Shown here: in pieces, positions 38,153-47,078 of the stretch
How positions within the stretch are numbered: position 1 is the first letter of the stretch
Layout: each line of letters starts with the position of its first letter
From: Xanthomonas sp. DAR 34887
GTDB taxonomy: Bacteria; Pseudomonadota; Gammaproteobacteria; Xanthomonadales; Xanthomonadaceae
Assembly: GCF_041245805.1 (NCBI RefSeq)
Contig: NZ_CP162490.1
Span: 1,651,001 to 1,715,000, forward strand
Direction of reading: 5' to 3'
DNA: 64,000 bases
Translations under genes and position numbers: made by a program
Notes under the pieces: generated by a model
The model's database searches: none
What the model was told of the DNA's origin: nothing
Seen by the model: the letters and a program-made list of their open reading frames with translations, nothing else

Positions 38153-39154
38153 TTAAACCACTCTGGCGCGCAACAGGTCGTGAATGTTGAGCGCGCCGAC
38201 TGCACGGCCGTCGCCATCGACCACGATCAAGCCGTTGATCTTGTGGGTTTCCATCAGCCGTGCGGCCTCGGCGGCGAGTTGGTCGGCGCCGATCGTGCGC
38301 GGTTGTCGGGTCATCACGTCGGCGATGCGGGTCTGGCGCACGTCCAGCGGGCTGTCCAGGGTGCGGCGCAGGTCGCCGTCGGTGAACAGGCCGAGCAGGC
38401 GCCCGTCGCCATCGACCACCGCGGTCATGCCCAGGCGCTTGCGGCTCATCTCCACCAGCGCCTCGCTGAGGCTGGCGTCCTCGCGCACCCGCGGCAGCTC
38501 GTCGCCACCGTGCATCACGTCGGTGATGTGCAGCAGCAGGCGCCGGCCCAGGCTGCCGGCCGGGTGCGAGCGGGCGAAGTCGTCGGCGGTGAAGCCGCGC
38601 GCGTCCAGCAGCGCCACCGCCAGCGCATCGCCCAGCGCCAGCGAGGCGGTGGTGCTGGAGGTCGGCGCCAGGTCCAGCGGGCAGGCCTCGGCCGGCACGC
38701 TGACGTCCAGGTGCAGGTCGGCCTCGCGCGCCAGCGTGGACTGGGCGCGGCCGGTCATCGCGATCACCGCGTTGCCCTGGCGCTTGAGCACCGGCAGCAG
38801 CATCAGGATCTCGTCGGACTCGCCGGAATAGGACAGCGCCAAAACCACGTCGGCATCGGTGATCATGCCCAGGTCGCCGTGCCCGGCCTCGCCGGGATGC
38901 ACATAGAACGCCGGGGTGCCGGTGGAGGCGAGGGTGGCGGCGATCTTGCGCGCCACGTGCCCGGACTTGCCCATGCCGGTGGCGACCACGCGCCCGCGCG
39001 AGGCCAGGATCAGCCGGCAGGCGGCGGCGAACTCGGCGCCGATGCGCGCACCGACCGCGCCCAGCGCGGCCTGCTCGATCTCGACCACGCGGCGGCCGCT
39101 GGCGACCAGGCTGGCGTCGTCGATCGCGGCGGGGGACAGGGGCGATACAGCCAT
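38153..39154 (-). CDS. kdsD: arabinose-5-phosphate isomerase KdsD
   Basis: A 333-residue enzyme converting ribulose-5-P to arabinose-5-P for KDO synthesis. SIS domain at 40-190 (GMGKSGHVARK, SYSGES), two CBS domains at 210-330. It is the first gene of the minus-strand envelope operon and is divergent from ibaG. Confidence 0.95.
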   Translation of the reverse strand: MAVSPLSPAAIDDASLVASGRRVVEIEQAALGAVGARIGAEFAAACRLILASRGRVVATGMGKSGHVARKIAATLASTGTPAFYVHPGEAGHGDLGMITDADVVLALSYSGESDEILMLLPVLKRQGNAVIAMTGRAQSTLAREADLHLDVSVPAEACPLDLAPTSSTTASLALGDALAVALLDARGFTADDFARSHPAGSLGRRLLLHITDVMHGGDELPRVREDASLSEALVEMSRKRLGMTAVVDGDGRLLGLFTDGDLRRTLDSPLDVRQTRIADVMTRQPRTIGADQLAAEAARLMETHKINGLIVVDGDGRAVGALNIHDLLRARVV

Positions 39155-39173
39155 GCGGAAGCCGGTCGGAGGG

Positions 39174-39179
39174 TAGAAT
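39174..39179 (+). promoter_or_regulatory. -10 element for ibaG-murA
   Basis: TAGAAT 28 nt before the ibaG start, in the 52-nt gap between divergent genes. The implied transcript starts near 39186, giving a short leader with an AGGAAAG ribosome site. Confidence 0.5.
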
Positions 39180-39206
39180 GGCCGATCATTTTATTAGGAA
39201 AGCCCG

Positions 39207-39437
39207 TTGGACGCCGAAACCATCCGTAAACTGATCGAGGCCGGCCTGCCCGGCGCGCGCGTGCAGGTGCAGGGCGACGACGGCGTGCACTTCGAGGCCA
39301 CCGTGGTCAGCGCCGCGTTCGCCGGCAAGCTGCCGCTGGCCCGCCACCGCATGGTCTACGCGACGCTGGGCGAGCTGATGGGCGGGGCGATCCATGCGCT
39401 GGCGCTGACCACGCTGACCCCCGAACAGGCCGGCTGA
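39207..39437 (+). CDS. ibaG: BolA/IbaG family protein
   Basis: A 76-residue BolA-fold protein (ETIRKLIEAGLPGARVQVQG, then HFEATVVSAAFAGK and LARHRMVYATL). These proteins work with monothiol glutaredoxins in Fe-S handling. The start codon is TTG at 39207 with AGGAAAG five nt before; no in-frame ATG fits. It precedes murA, the usual gene order. Confidence 0.92.
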   Translation: MDAETIRKLIEAGLPGARVQVQGDDGVHFEATVVSAAFAGKLPLARHRMVYATLGELMGGAIHALALTTLTPEQAG

Positions 39438-39488
39438 GCCGCGCCTTCCGCGTTCCTTCCGTTTCTTCTTTCCAATCCCCCGAGACCC

Positions 39489-40763
39489 ATGGCCAAAATC
39501 GTAGTGACCGGCGGCGAACCGCTGCACGGTGAAGTGAACATTTCCGGCGCCAAGAACGCGGTGCTGCCGATCCTGTGCGCGACCCTGCTGGCCGACGCGC
39601 CGGTGGAGATCACCAACGTGCCGCAACTGCACGACGTGATCACCACGGTGAAGCTGCTCGGCGAACTGGGCGCCGAGGTCACCATCGACGAGGGCACCCT
39701 GGCGCGCGGCAGCGCGATCACCGTCGATCCGCGCAAGGTCGACCAGCACGTCGCGCCGTACGAACTGGTGCGCACCATGCGCGCCTCGATCCTGGTGCTG
39801 GGCCCGCTGCTGGCCAAGTTCGGCGCGGCCGAAGTGTCGCTGCCCGGCGGCTGCGCGATCGGCTCGCGGCCGGTGGACCAGCACATCAAGGGCCTGCAGG
39901 CGCTGGGCGCGGAGATCAGCGTCGAGAACGGCTACATCAAGGCGACCAGCAACGGCCGGCTGAAGGGCGGCCGCTACGTGTTCGACATGGTCAGCGTCAC
40001 CGGCACCGAGAACGTGCTGATGGCCGCGGCCCTGGCCGACGGCACCACGGTGCTGGAGAACGCGGCGATGGAGCCCGAGGTCACCGACCTGGCCGACTGC
40101 CTGGTCGCGCTCGGCGCGAAGATCGAAGGCGCCGGCACCTCGCGCATCGTCGTGCACGGTGTGGAACGCCTGTCCGGCGGCCGCCACGCGGTGCTGCCCG
40201 ACCGCATCGAGACCGGTACCTTCCTGGTCGCCGCGGCGATGACCGGCGGCAGCGTCACCGTGCGCCGCGCGCGCGCCGACACGCTCGATGCGGTGCTCGA
40301 CAAGCTGAGCGAGGCCGGCGCCAGCATCGAGACCGGCCCAGACTGGATCCGCCTGGACATGCAGGGCAAGCGCCCGCGCGCAGTGAGCCTGACCACCGCG
40401 CCGTACCCGGCGTTCCCGACCGACATGCAGGCGCAATTCATGGCGCTCAACTGCGTGGCCGACGGCGTCGGCGTGATCAACGAGACGATCTTCGAGAACC
40501 GTTTCATGCACGTCAACGAGCTGCTGCGCCTGGGCGCGGACATCCAGGTCGAAGGCCATACCGCGATCGTGCGCGGCAGCGAGCGGCTCAGCGGCGCGCC
40601 GGTGATGGCCACCGACCTGCGCGCCTCGGCCTCGCTGATCCTGGCCGGCCTGGTCGCCGACGGCGACACCACCATCGACCGCATCTACCACCTGGACCGT
40701 GGCTACGAGAACATCGAGGAGAAGCTGGGGGCGCTGGGCGCGTCCATCCGGCGCATCGCATGA
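39489..40763 (+). CDS. murA: UDP-N-acetylglucosamine 1-carboxyvinyltransferase
   Basis: A 424-residue enzyme that makes the first committed peptidoglycan precursor by adding enolpyruvate to UDP-GlcNAc. The ISGAKNAVLPIL start is diagnostic. The active-site Cys122 is in LPGGCAIGSRPVD, so fosfomycin sensitivity would be expected at the enzyme level. Its stop overlaps the next gene. Confidence 0.97.
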   Translation: MAKIVVTGGEPLHGEVNISGAKNAVLPILCATLLADAPVEITNVPQLHDVITTVKLLGELGAEVTIDEGTLARGSAITVDPRKVDQHVAPYELVRTMRASILVLGPLLAKFGAAEVSLPGGCAIGSRPVDQHIKGLQALGAEISVENGYIKATSNGRLKGGRYVFDMVSVTGTENVLMAAALADGTTVLENAAMEPEVTDLADCLVALGAKIEGAGTSRIVVHGVERLSGGRHAVLPDRIETGTFLVAAAMTGGSVTVRRARADTLDAVLDKLSEAGASIETGPDWIRLDMQGKRPRAVSLTTAPYPAFPTDMQAQFMALNCVADGVGVINETIFENRFMHVNELLRLGADIQVEGHTAIVRGSERLSGAPVMATDLRASASLILAGLVADGDTTIDRIYHLDRGYENIEEKLGALGASIRRIA

Positions 40764-41074
40764 TCCTCAGCGGCCGTTTCAGCCGCCGGCGCAAGGTGCT
40801 GCTGGCGGTAGTGATCCTGTTCGTGGCCTGGATCGGCTACGCCTGGTACGCCGGCATCGCCATCACCCAGGGCATCGAGCAGCGCGACATGGACTGGAAC
40901 GGCGACGGCCAGGTCAGCCGCGGCGAGATCGCGCAGGCGTTCTACGCGGTCGGCGTGACCCGCACCCAGAACGGCCCGCGCCAGTGCAGCACCTTCTACT
41001 GGCGCGACAGCGGCACGCAGATCCGCGTGGACTGCCGCACCACCTTCAAGGCCGCGCCGGCGGAAAAGAAGTAA
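40760..41074 (+). CDS. small membrane-anchored EF-hand protein
   Basis: A 104-residue protein with one N-terminal transmembrane helix (residues 13-33, basic RRRK before it) and one canonical EF-hand loop DWNGDGQVSRGE at 45-56. The C-terminal part has two Cys residues (about 78 and 92) that may pair in the periplasm. It overlaps murA by 4 nt (ATGA), so it is co-translated with a peptidoglycan enzyme. Function unknown. Confidence 0.75.
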   Translation: MILSGRFSRRRKVLLAVVILFVAWIGYAWYAGIAITQGIEQRDMDWNGDGQVSRGEIAQAFYAVGVTRTQNGPRQCSTFYWRDSGTQIRVDCRTTFKAAPAEKK

Positions 41075-41456
41075 CGGCGCAGGGCGGGGCGCTGCCTAGT
41101 CGGCGCCCGCTTTGGGAGTGCGGTAGGGAAAGACAAGGCCGGTCGTCGCGATCCATGTTCCATGGAGAGGAGTTCACGCGCGCCTCGGGGTCAGCCGCAA
41201 ATCGCCGGCCGGTTTCGCAGGACGATTCGCGCCCTCGCCTCGGGGCTGAAGCCCCTCCCACATGGGAAGGCCACGCGCTGGGGAACTGCTGCTGCAATTC
41301 CCGAATCCCGGCTCACCGCGTCGCGGCTGAAGCCGCTGCTACATGGGAAACACAAATAGCGGGGAAACCGCTGTTGCGATTCCCCAATCCCAATTCCCCG
41401 TTCCCACGGCGAAGCCGCCGTTGCGATTCCCCAATCCCGAATCCCCAATCCCGGCC
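41075..41456. repeat. spacer with two REP copies and several G-rich repeats
   Basis: No gene supported. REP copies of two subtypes are at 41240-41261 (CGGGGCTGAAGCCCC) and 41320-41342 (GCGGCTGAAGCCGC), in the same direction. GGGATT-type repeats, G-rich on the minus strand, are at 41379-41407 and 41426-41454; the latter ends 2 nt from the DUF3108 stop. Confidence 0.8.
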
Positions 41457-42140
41457 TCAGTGCAGCGTCTTGATGGTCAGGTCCAGCGCGTCCTGGCCGT
41501 TCTCGCGCTGCAGGATGCGCACCGGCACCGGCATGTCCGGCACGATCCAGGCGATGATCTCCTTGGAGCCGTCGCTGCGGCTGACCTTGGTCGCCTGCTC
41601 GCTCTTGCCGTTGACGGTGATCGCTTCCTTGCCGGCCACCTTGTAGCTCATCGGCTTGGCGCGGCCCTCGTCGACCATGCGGTAGCTGGGGGTCTTGCCG
41701 GCGTTGACGTCGCGCGCGATCGCCAGGTTGATCAGCAGCGCGTCCATGTCGCCGGGCTGCAGCTTCACCGGGCCACGGCGGTCCGGCTTGACGTCGCCGG
41801 CCCAGGTCGCCTGCGCGGTGCTCCAGTCGTAATTGGCGGTCACCGCCTTCTTCTTGATCAGGAACAGCGAGCGGTCGTCGCTGCTGAGCGGGCGCAGTTG
41901 CCCGCCCTTTTCCTCGAACACGGTGCTCTGGCTCAGGTCGGCGACCTGGTTCTTGATCGACAGGCTGTAGCGCCAGCGGTTGTTGCCTTCGCTGGCCAGG
42001 GTCATCAAGCCGTTGGCCTGCATGCCCATGTAGCTGGCCTGATAGTCCGCCTTGAACGGCTCCAGTGCCAGGGCGGGCAGGCTGGCCAGCGCCAGCAGGG
42101 CGGCGGCGACGGCGGACAGCGGGCGGGCGATGCGTGTCAT
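41457..42140 (-). CDS. DUF3108 periplasmic protein
   Basis: A 227-residue exported protein (signal residues 1-25, LPALALE). The family hallmark FKADYQASYMGM, then ANYDWSTAQATW and the C-terminal PVRILQREN are seen. Function unknown; predicted beta-barrel-like fold. It is a paralogue of the next gene upstream, with which it is nearly contiguous (2 nt). Confidence 0.85.
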   Translation of the reverse strand: MTRIARPLSAVAAALLALASLPALALEPFKADYQASYMGMQANGLMTLASEGNNRWRYSLSIKNQVADLSQSTVFEEKGGQLRPLSSDDRSLFLIKKKAVTANYDWSTAQATWAGDVKPDRRGPVKLQPGDMDALLINLAIARDVNAGKTPSYRMVDEGRAKPMSYKVAGKEAITVNGKSEQATKVSRSDGSKEIIAWIVPDMPVPVRILQRENGQDALDLTIKTLH

Positions 42141-42142
42141 GG

Positions 42143-43003
42143 TCAGACTCCTTGATATTCGGTCAGGCGCAGGTCGATGCGGTCTTCGCCGTTTTCGCGC
42201 TGCAGGATGCGTACCGGCGTCGGCACGCCGTTGGCGATCCACAGAATGGTCTCATTCCTGCCGCCATTGGTGCGCGACACGCGCAGCGCGTCGTAGTTGA
42301 GATCGCCGACCTGCACCGTCTCGGTCTGCTCGGCGGCATGGTAGATGTGTTCGCGCACGCGGCCGACGTCGACGAAGCGGTAGGTCATGGTCTTGCCCGG
42401 CTGCGCGTCGCGCATGATCGACAGGTTGATCAGCAGCGCGCTCTGGTCGCCGGGCTGCAGCGGGATCGGCTGCTGCCGGTCCTTCTTCAGGTCGCCGTCC
42501 CAGCGCGCCACGCCCTTGCTCCAGTCGTAGAAGCCGGTGACCTTCTTGCCGAAGAACACCGCCTTCTTCACCGTGCTCTGGCTCTGCGGCACGTAGCGCC
42601 CGTCCTGGGTGCGGAACACCGTGCTCTGCTCGATGTTCAGGCCGAGGATGCTGGCGAAGCCGCTGCGGCCCTGCACGCCCAGGTCCACGCGCCATTCGTC
42701 GCCGTTGCCGTGGCTGACTTCCATGCGCGCATCGCCGGCCTGCTTGCCCTTGTACAGCGCCTGGTAGGTGGCCACGAAGGGTTGCAGCGGCGGCGGCGTC
42801 CACGGCGCCGCCTGCAGGTCAGGCGCGGCAGCCGGTGCGGGAGCGGCAGGCACGGGAGTGGCTGGCGCGGTCGGCGCCTGTGGCGGTGGCGTCGGCGTGG
42901 CTGCCGGCGCCGGGGGCGCCTGCGCGAGCGCGCCGATGGCCGGCGCCAGCAGGCCGAGGCAGGCCACGGCAAGAACAGCGAACGGACGCGGAAGGGGCTT
43001 CAT
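42143..43003 (-). CDS. DUF3108 periplasmic protein with Pro/Ala linker
   Basis: A 286-residue paralogue of the preceding entry. After the signal peptide (1-28) a linker of about 40 residues is nearly all Pro/Ala/Thr, then VATYQALYKGK starts the DUF3108 domain, closing with PVRILQRENGEDRIDLRL. The linker suggests tethering at a distance from the membrane. Lies 66 nt after purN. Confidence 0.85.
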   Translation of the reverse strand: MKPLPRPFAVLAVACLGLLAPAIGALAQAPPAPAATPTPPPQAPTAPATPVPAAPAPAAAPDLQAAPWTPPPLQPFVATYQALYKGKQAGDARMEVSHGNGDEWRVDLGVQGRSGFASILGLNIEQSTVFRTQDGRYVPQSQSTVKKAVFFGKKVTGFYDWSKGVARWDGDLKKDRQQPIPLQPGDQSALLINLSIMRDAQPGKTMTYRFVDVGRVREHIYHAAEQTETVQVGDLNYDALRVSRTNGGRNETILWIANGVPTPVRILQRENGEDRIDLRLTEYQGV

Positions 43004-43069
43004 GGGATCGGCTGCGAGAGAAGGGAGTAGGGCGCGAATGCGTCGCAGCGGTATCGGGCCGCGGCGTAT

Positions 43070-43723
43070 TCAGGAAATCAGCACGCCCTGGCAATCTAGG
43101 CGCAGCGGACTAAACCGACACTGACCGTCTAGCCAGACGCTGCCATCCCGTTCAGCCAGGCGTCCGGCCGCGGCCAACTGCAGCACTGCGCACAGCAACT
43201 GGTGTTCGCGCGGCAGCAGGCGCTGCGCCAGGTCCTCCGGGCGGTCGCCGGCCTGCACCGGCACTCGCACCTGCGCGATCACCGCGCCGGCATCCAGTTC
43301 CGGCACCACGAAGTGCACGCTGGCGCCGTGTTCGGCGTCGCCGGCGGCGAGCGCCTGCGCGTGGGTATGCAGGCCGCGGTACTTGGGCAGCAACGAGGGA
43401 TGGATGTTGAGCAGGCGGCCGGCGAAGCGCTGCACGAAGCCATCGCCGAGGATGCGCATGTAGCCGGCGCAGACGATCCAGTCCGGCTCCGCCGCGGCGA
43501 CCGCATCGCCCAGCGCCCGATCGAAGGCGGCGCGGTCGGGGAAGCCGTTCGGCGCCGCCGACCAGCGCAGGGCCGGCGCCACCTTGGCTAGCGCCGGCGC
43601 CTGCGCGCGGTCGCTGAACACCCCGACCACCTGCGCATCCAGCGCGCCGGCGGCGATCGCATCGAGCAGCGCCTGCAGGTTGGAACCGCGGCCGGAGGCC
43701 AGCACCGCCAGGCGGACGGTCAT
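43070..43723 (-). CDS. purN: phosphoribosylglycinamide formyltransferase PurN
   Basis: A 217-residue enzyme of purine synthesis that formylates GAR with 10-formyl-THF. LASGRGSNLQAL binds the phosphate, NIHPSLLPKYRGLHTH and HFVVPELDAGAVI hold the catalytic Asn/His/Asp. ATG 43723 overlaps the preceding gene by 4 nt. purM is two genes upstream. Confidence 0.95.
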   Translation of the reverse strand: MTVRLAVLASGRGSNLQALLDAIAAGALDAQVVGVFSDRAQAPALAKVAPALRWSAAPNGFPDRAAFDRALGDAVAAAEPDWIVCAGYMRILGDGFVQRFAGRLLNIHPSLLPKYRGLHTHAQALAAGDAEHGASVHFVVPELDAGAVIAQVRVPVQAGDRPEDLAQRLLPREHQLLCAVLQLAAAGRLAERDGSVWLDGQCRFSPLRLDCQGVLIS

Positions 43724-44166
43724 CGGCGCGGTTCCTGGAACAGGGCGCTGGCGGCCGGACGCTGCAAGACCAGCAGGGTCCACACCCCCAGTGCGGTGCC
43801 CAGCGGGAAGCCGAAACAGGTCAGCGTCGCGGCAGCCTTGCACAGGGTCAGCTTGCGGCGCCGACGCAGCGCCAGCGCCGCGGCCACGTGCGCCAGCAGC
43901 AACGTCAGACCCAGTGCCAGCATCACCGAGAGCATGACGATGACCGCCTGGCCATTCTGCGCATCGTGAGCGCTCTGTCCGGCTGCGGTCTTGGCCGCTT
44001 CGTAATGAATGCCGAAGGCCAGAAAGCCGCCCAGCAGCAGAACCGACAGTCCTTGCAGCGCCGCCATCACCGCGTACAGGGTGGCCAGCGTGCGCAGGTC
44101 CGATTCGGCGCGCAGGGACGCGATGCGGTCCAGGTCCTGGGAGGGCAAGGGTGGGGGCAGCGACAT
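43720..44166 (-). CDS. hypothetical membrane protein
   Basis: A 148-residue protein with three to four hydrophobic segments (about 31-52, 73-97, 108-130) and a short charged N terminus. No family recognised. It is squeezed between DUF2238 and purN, overlapping the latter, so it is part of the purine transcript. Confidence 0.65.
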   Translation of the reverse strand: MSLPPPLPSQDLDRIASLRAESDLRTLATLYAVMAALQGLSVLLLGGFLAFGIHYEAAKTAAGQSAHDAQNGQAVIVMLSVMLALGLTLLLAHVAAALALRRRRKLTLCKAAATLTCFGFPLGTALGVWTLLVLQRPAASALFQEPRR

Positions 44167-44176
44167 CGTGCGGTCT

Positions 44177-44800
44177 CTAGCGCGGCAATGGGGTGGGGTG
44201 GTCGGCGCGCCGCCACGGCCAGGCGCTGGCGCAACCCAGGGTGGCCAGCAGCATGTCCATGTGCGCGTCCCACGGGTCGCCCTGCTGGCCGTTGTAGGAC
44301 TCGGCCTGCTCGGGCGACAGCAGCAGGGCGATCGACCATTCCAGCCATTCGTAGACCAGGCTGGCGCACATGATCGCCATCGTCGCCAGCGCGAACGCCT
44401 GCCGCGCGCTCAGCGCCGGCCAGCGCTGGCGCGCGTATTCGCGCAACGCCGGCGCGAAGCACAGCCCGAACAGCAGGTGGATCAGGCGGTCGGTGTGGTT
44501 GCGCTGCCAGCCGAACGCGGCATTCGGCGACCAGCCGCTGAGCGCGCGCAGCCACTGGTCGTAGGGCACGTTCGAGTACAGCCAGTGCGCGGCGATGTTG
44601 TGCACGCTGATGAAGATGCAGATCGCGGCGAAGTGCGCGCGGCGCAGCGGCCAGCGGCGGTCGTGCCAGACCAGCCAGGCGATGCCCAGCACCGCCAGCG
44701 AACTGTGCATCGCCTGTTCCGCCGGCCACAGCGGATGCACCCAGCTGGCGGCGAACACCGCCAGGGTCAGCGCCAGCCAGGCGCGCTTGCCCGCCGCCAT
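44177..44800 (-). CDS. DUF2238 membrane protein (YjdF-like)
   Basis: A 207-residue polytopic membrane protein. Its conserved HNIAAHWLYSNVPYD, RNHTDRLIHLLFGL and DPWDAHMDMLLATLG segments identify DUF2238. The His/Asp-rich motifs at the membrane face hint at metal binding. Function unknown. It starts 5 nt after the purM stop. Confidence 0.88.
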   Translation of the reverse strand: MAAGKRAWLALTLAVFAASWVHPLWPAEQAMHSSLAVLGIAWLVWHDRRWPLRRAHFAAICIFISVHNIAAHWLYSNVPYDQWLRALSGWSPNAAFGWQRNHTDRLIHLLFGLCFAPALREYARQRWPALSARQAFALATMAIMCASLVYEWLEWSIALLLSPEQAESYNGQQGDPWDAHMDMLLATLGCASAWPWRRADHPTPLPR

Positions 44801-44805
44801 GCGGC

Positions 44806-45864
44806 TCAGCCGATATGCACGCGTTCGCCGGCGCCGGCCGCCACCACCGCGCCGATCTGCCAATGCGCCAGGCCCAGGCGGTCCAGGCTGCGCTCCAGCG
44901 CGGCGACCTGGTCGGGCGCGGCCACCAGCACGAAGCCGATGCCGCAGTTGAAGGTACGCCACATCTCGCTGTCGGCGACCGCGCCTTCGCGCTGCAGCCA
45001 CTCGAACACCGGCGGCAGGCTCCAGGCGCTGGCGCGGATGTCCAGGCCCAGGCCGTCGGGGATCACGCGGATGATGTTCTCGGTCAGGCCGCCGCCGGTG
45101 ATGTGCGCCATCGCGTGGATGCCGTCGGCATGCTCGCCGCGCAGCAGCGACAGGATCGGCTTGACGTACAGCGCGGTCGGCGCCATCAGCGCGTCGGCCA
45201 GGGTGGTGCCACCGAGCTGCAGCTCGGCCGGGCGCCCGGCGCGGTCGTAGATGCGGCGGATCAGCGAATAGCCGTTGGAGTGCGGGCCGGAGGAGGCGAT
45301 GCCGATCAGCACGTCGCCCTGGCGCACCTTGGCGCCGTCGAGCAGCTGCGACTTCTCCACCGCGCCGACGGTGAAGCCGGCCAGGTCGTACTCGCCCGGC
45401 GGATACATGTCGGGCATTTCCGCGGTCTCGCCGCCGATCAGCGCGCAGCCGGCCAGTTCGCAGCCGCGGGCGATGCCGCCGACCACCGCCACGGTGGTCT
45501 CCACGTCGAGCTTGCCGGTGGCGAAGTAGTCCAGGAAGAACAGCGGCTCGGCGCCCTGCACCAGCACGTCGTTGACGCACATGCCGACCAGATCGATGCC
45601 GATGCTGTCGTGCCGGCCCAGCTGTTGCGCCAGCTTCAGCTTGGTGCCGACGCCGTCGGTGCCGGACACCAGTACCGGCTCGCGGTACTTGCCGGACAGG
45701 TCGAACAGCGCGCCGAAACCGCCCAGCCCGCCCATCACCTCGGGGCGGAAACTGCGCTTGACCAAGGGTTTGATGCGTTCGACGACGGCATTGCCGGCAT
45801 CGATGTCGACGCCGGCGTCGCGGTAGGTCAACGGGGCGGCGGCGGGGGTCTTGGGAGTGGTCAC
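44806..45864 (-). CDS. purM: phosphoribosylformylglycinamidine cyclo-ligase PurM
   Basis: A 352-residue ATP-dependent enzyme that closes the imidazole ring (AIR synthase). LTYRDAGVDIDAGN, GTDGVGTKLKLA, GGETAEMPDMY and ITGGGLTENI are all present. The start is GTG 45864; an ATG 96 nt further up would add an unconserved extension. Divergent from the DUF2066 gene with a 95-nt gap. Confidence 0.96.
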   Translation of the reverse strand: MTTPKTPAAAPLTYRDAGVDIDAGNAVVERIKPLVKRSFRPEVMGGLGGFGALFDLSGKYREPVLVSGTDGVGTKLKLAQQLGRHDSIGIDLVGMCVNDVLVQGAEPLFFLDYFATGKLDVETTVAVVGGIARGCELAGCALIGGETAEMPDMYPPGEYDLAGFTVGAVEKSQLLDGAKVRQGDVLIGIASSGPHSNGYSLIRRIYDRAGRPAELQLGGTTLADALMAPTALYVKPILSLLRGEHADGIHAMAHITGGGLTENIIRVIPDGLGLDIRASAWSLPPVFEWLQREGAVADSEMWRTFNCGIGFVLVAAPDQVAALERSLDRLGLAHWQIGAVVAAGAGERVHIG

Positions 45865-45959
45865 GGGCGGTGGCGTCGGCGGAAAGACGGCGATTTTAAC
45901 AGGCCGCATTGGCGCTACGCCCGCATTCGGGCAACAATTCGCCCCGGATACGCCGAGCA

Positions 45960-47078
45960 ATGGAACCTTCGATGCGCCGCAGCCTTGCCTTACTCCTGTC
46001 TTTCGCGCTGTGCCTGCCCGCCGCGGCCGCCCTGGCCCAGGCCGGTCTGCGCACCGAAGGCGACGTCGCCGGCGCGCAGAGCCCCTACGACGCCGAGGTG
46101 CCGGTCAACAGCCAGAGCGAGGGCGACCGCAACGGCGCGGTGGCGCGCGCGCTGGGGGTGGTGCTCGGCAAGATCTCCGGCGACCGCGCGGTGATGTCGC
46201 GCCCGGGGGTGACCCAGGCGCTGCGCAACGCCAAGAACTTCGTCGACAGCTACGACTACCGCCAGGACCAGGGCACCTCGCCGAGCGGTGCGCCGACCTT
46301 CCGGACCACCTTGATCGCGCGCTTCCGGCAGAGCGATGTCGACGGCCTGGCCGCGGCGCTGGGCCTGCCGCTGTGGCCGCAGCCGCGGCCCAAGCCGGTG
46401 CTGTGGCTGGCGATCGACGACGGCAGCGGTCCGCGCCTGGTCGGCGTGCAGCAGTCCAATGCCGCGCGCAGCGTGCTGGACCGCGCGATCGAGCGCGGCT
46501 ACCGGCTCGGCCTGCCCACCGGCAGCGCCGCCGAGCAGGCCCTGGTCGGCGCGATCTGGCGCCAGGACACCGCCGCGGTGGCCAGCGCCTCCTCGCGCTA
46601 CAGCCCGCCGATGCAACTGATCGGCAAGCTGTACCGCGGCAAGTCCGGTGGCTGGACCGCCGACTGGGTGTTCGTCGACAGCGGCAAGACCCTGTCCAGC
46701 TGGTCGGCCAGCGATGCCGACGCGCGCCGCGCGATGGCCGCCGGCGCAGACGGCGCCGCCGACGCGCTGGTCAAGCGCTATGCCAAGGCCGCCAGCACCG
46801 GCCCGGCCGGCGTGTACCGGGTGGTGATCAGTGGCATCAGCAGCGCCGACGACTACCTGCGCGTGTCGGCGACGCTGCAGAACACCTCGGTGGTGCGGCG
46901 CATCGTGCCGGTCCAGGCCAACGGCGACCGCCTGGAACTGGATCTGGACCTGCTCAGCGGCGTGTCCGGCCTGAATCGCATGCTCGGGCCCGATAGCCCG
47001 CTGCAGCCGGTGACGACACCGGTCGAGGGTGGACCGATCATCCTCAACACCGAACGCACCGAGTACCGGCTCAAATGA
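45960..47078 (+). CDS. DUF2066 periplasmic protein
   Basis: A 372-residue exported protein with a signal peptide ending ALAQA (residues 1-27). It matches DUF2066, which is routinely encoded beside purM, PerM and hda in gammaproteobacteria; the function is unknown. ATG 45960 or 45972 can start it. It overlaps the PerM-type gene by 4 nt. Confidence 0.85.
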   Translation: MEPSMRRSLALLLSFALCLPAAAALAQAGLRTEGDVAGAQSPYDAEVPVNSQSEGDRNGAVARALGVVLGKISGDRAVMSRPGVTQALRNAKNFVDSYDYRQDQGTSPSGAPTFRTTLIARFRQSDVDGLAAALGLPLWPQPRPKPVLWLAIDDGSGPRLVGVQQSNAARSVLDRAIERGYRLGLPTGSAAEQALVGAIWRQDTAAVASASSRYSPPMQLIGKLYRGKSGGWTADWVFVDSGKTLSSWSASDADARRAMAAGADGAADALVKRYAKAASTGPAGVYRVVISGISSADDYLRVSATLQNTSVVRRIVPVQANGDRLELDLDLLSGVSGLNRMLGPDSPLQPVTTPVEGGPIILNTERTEYRLK

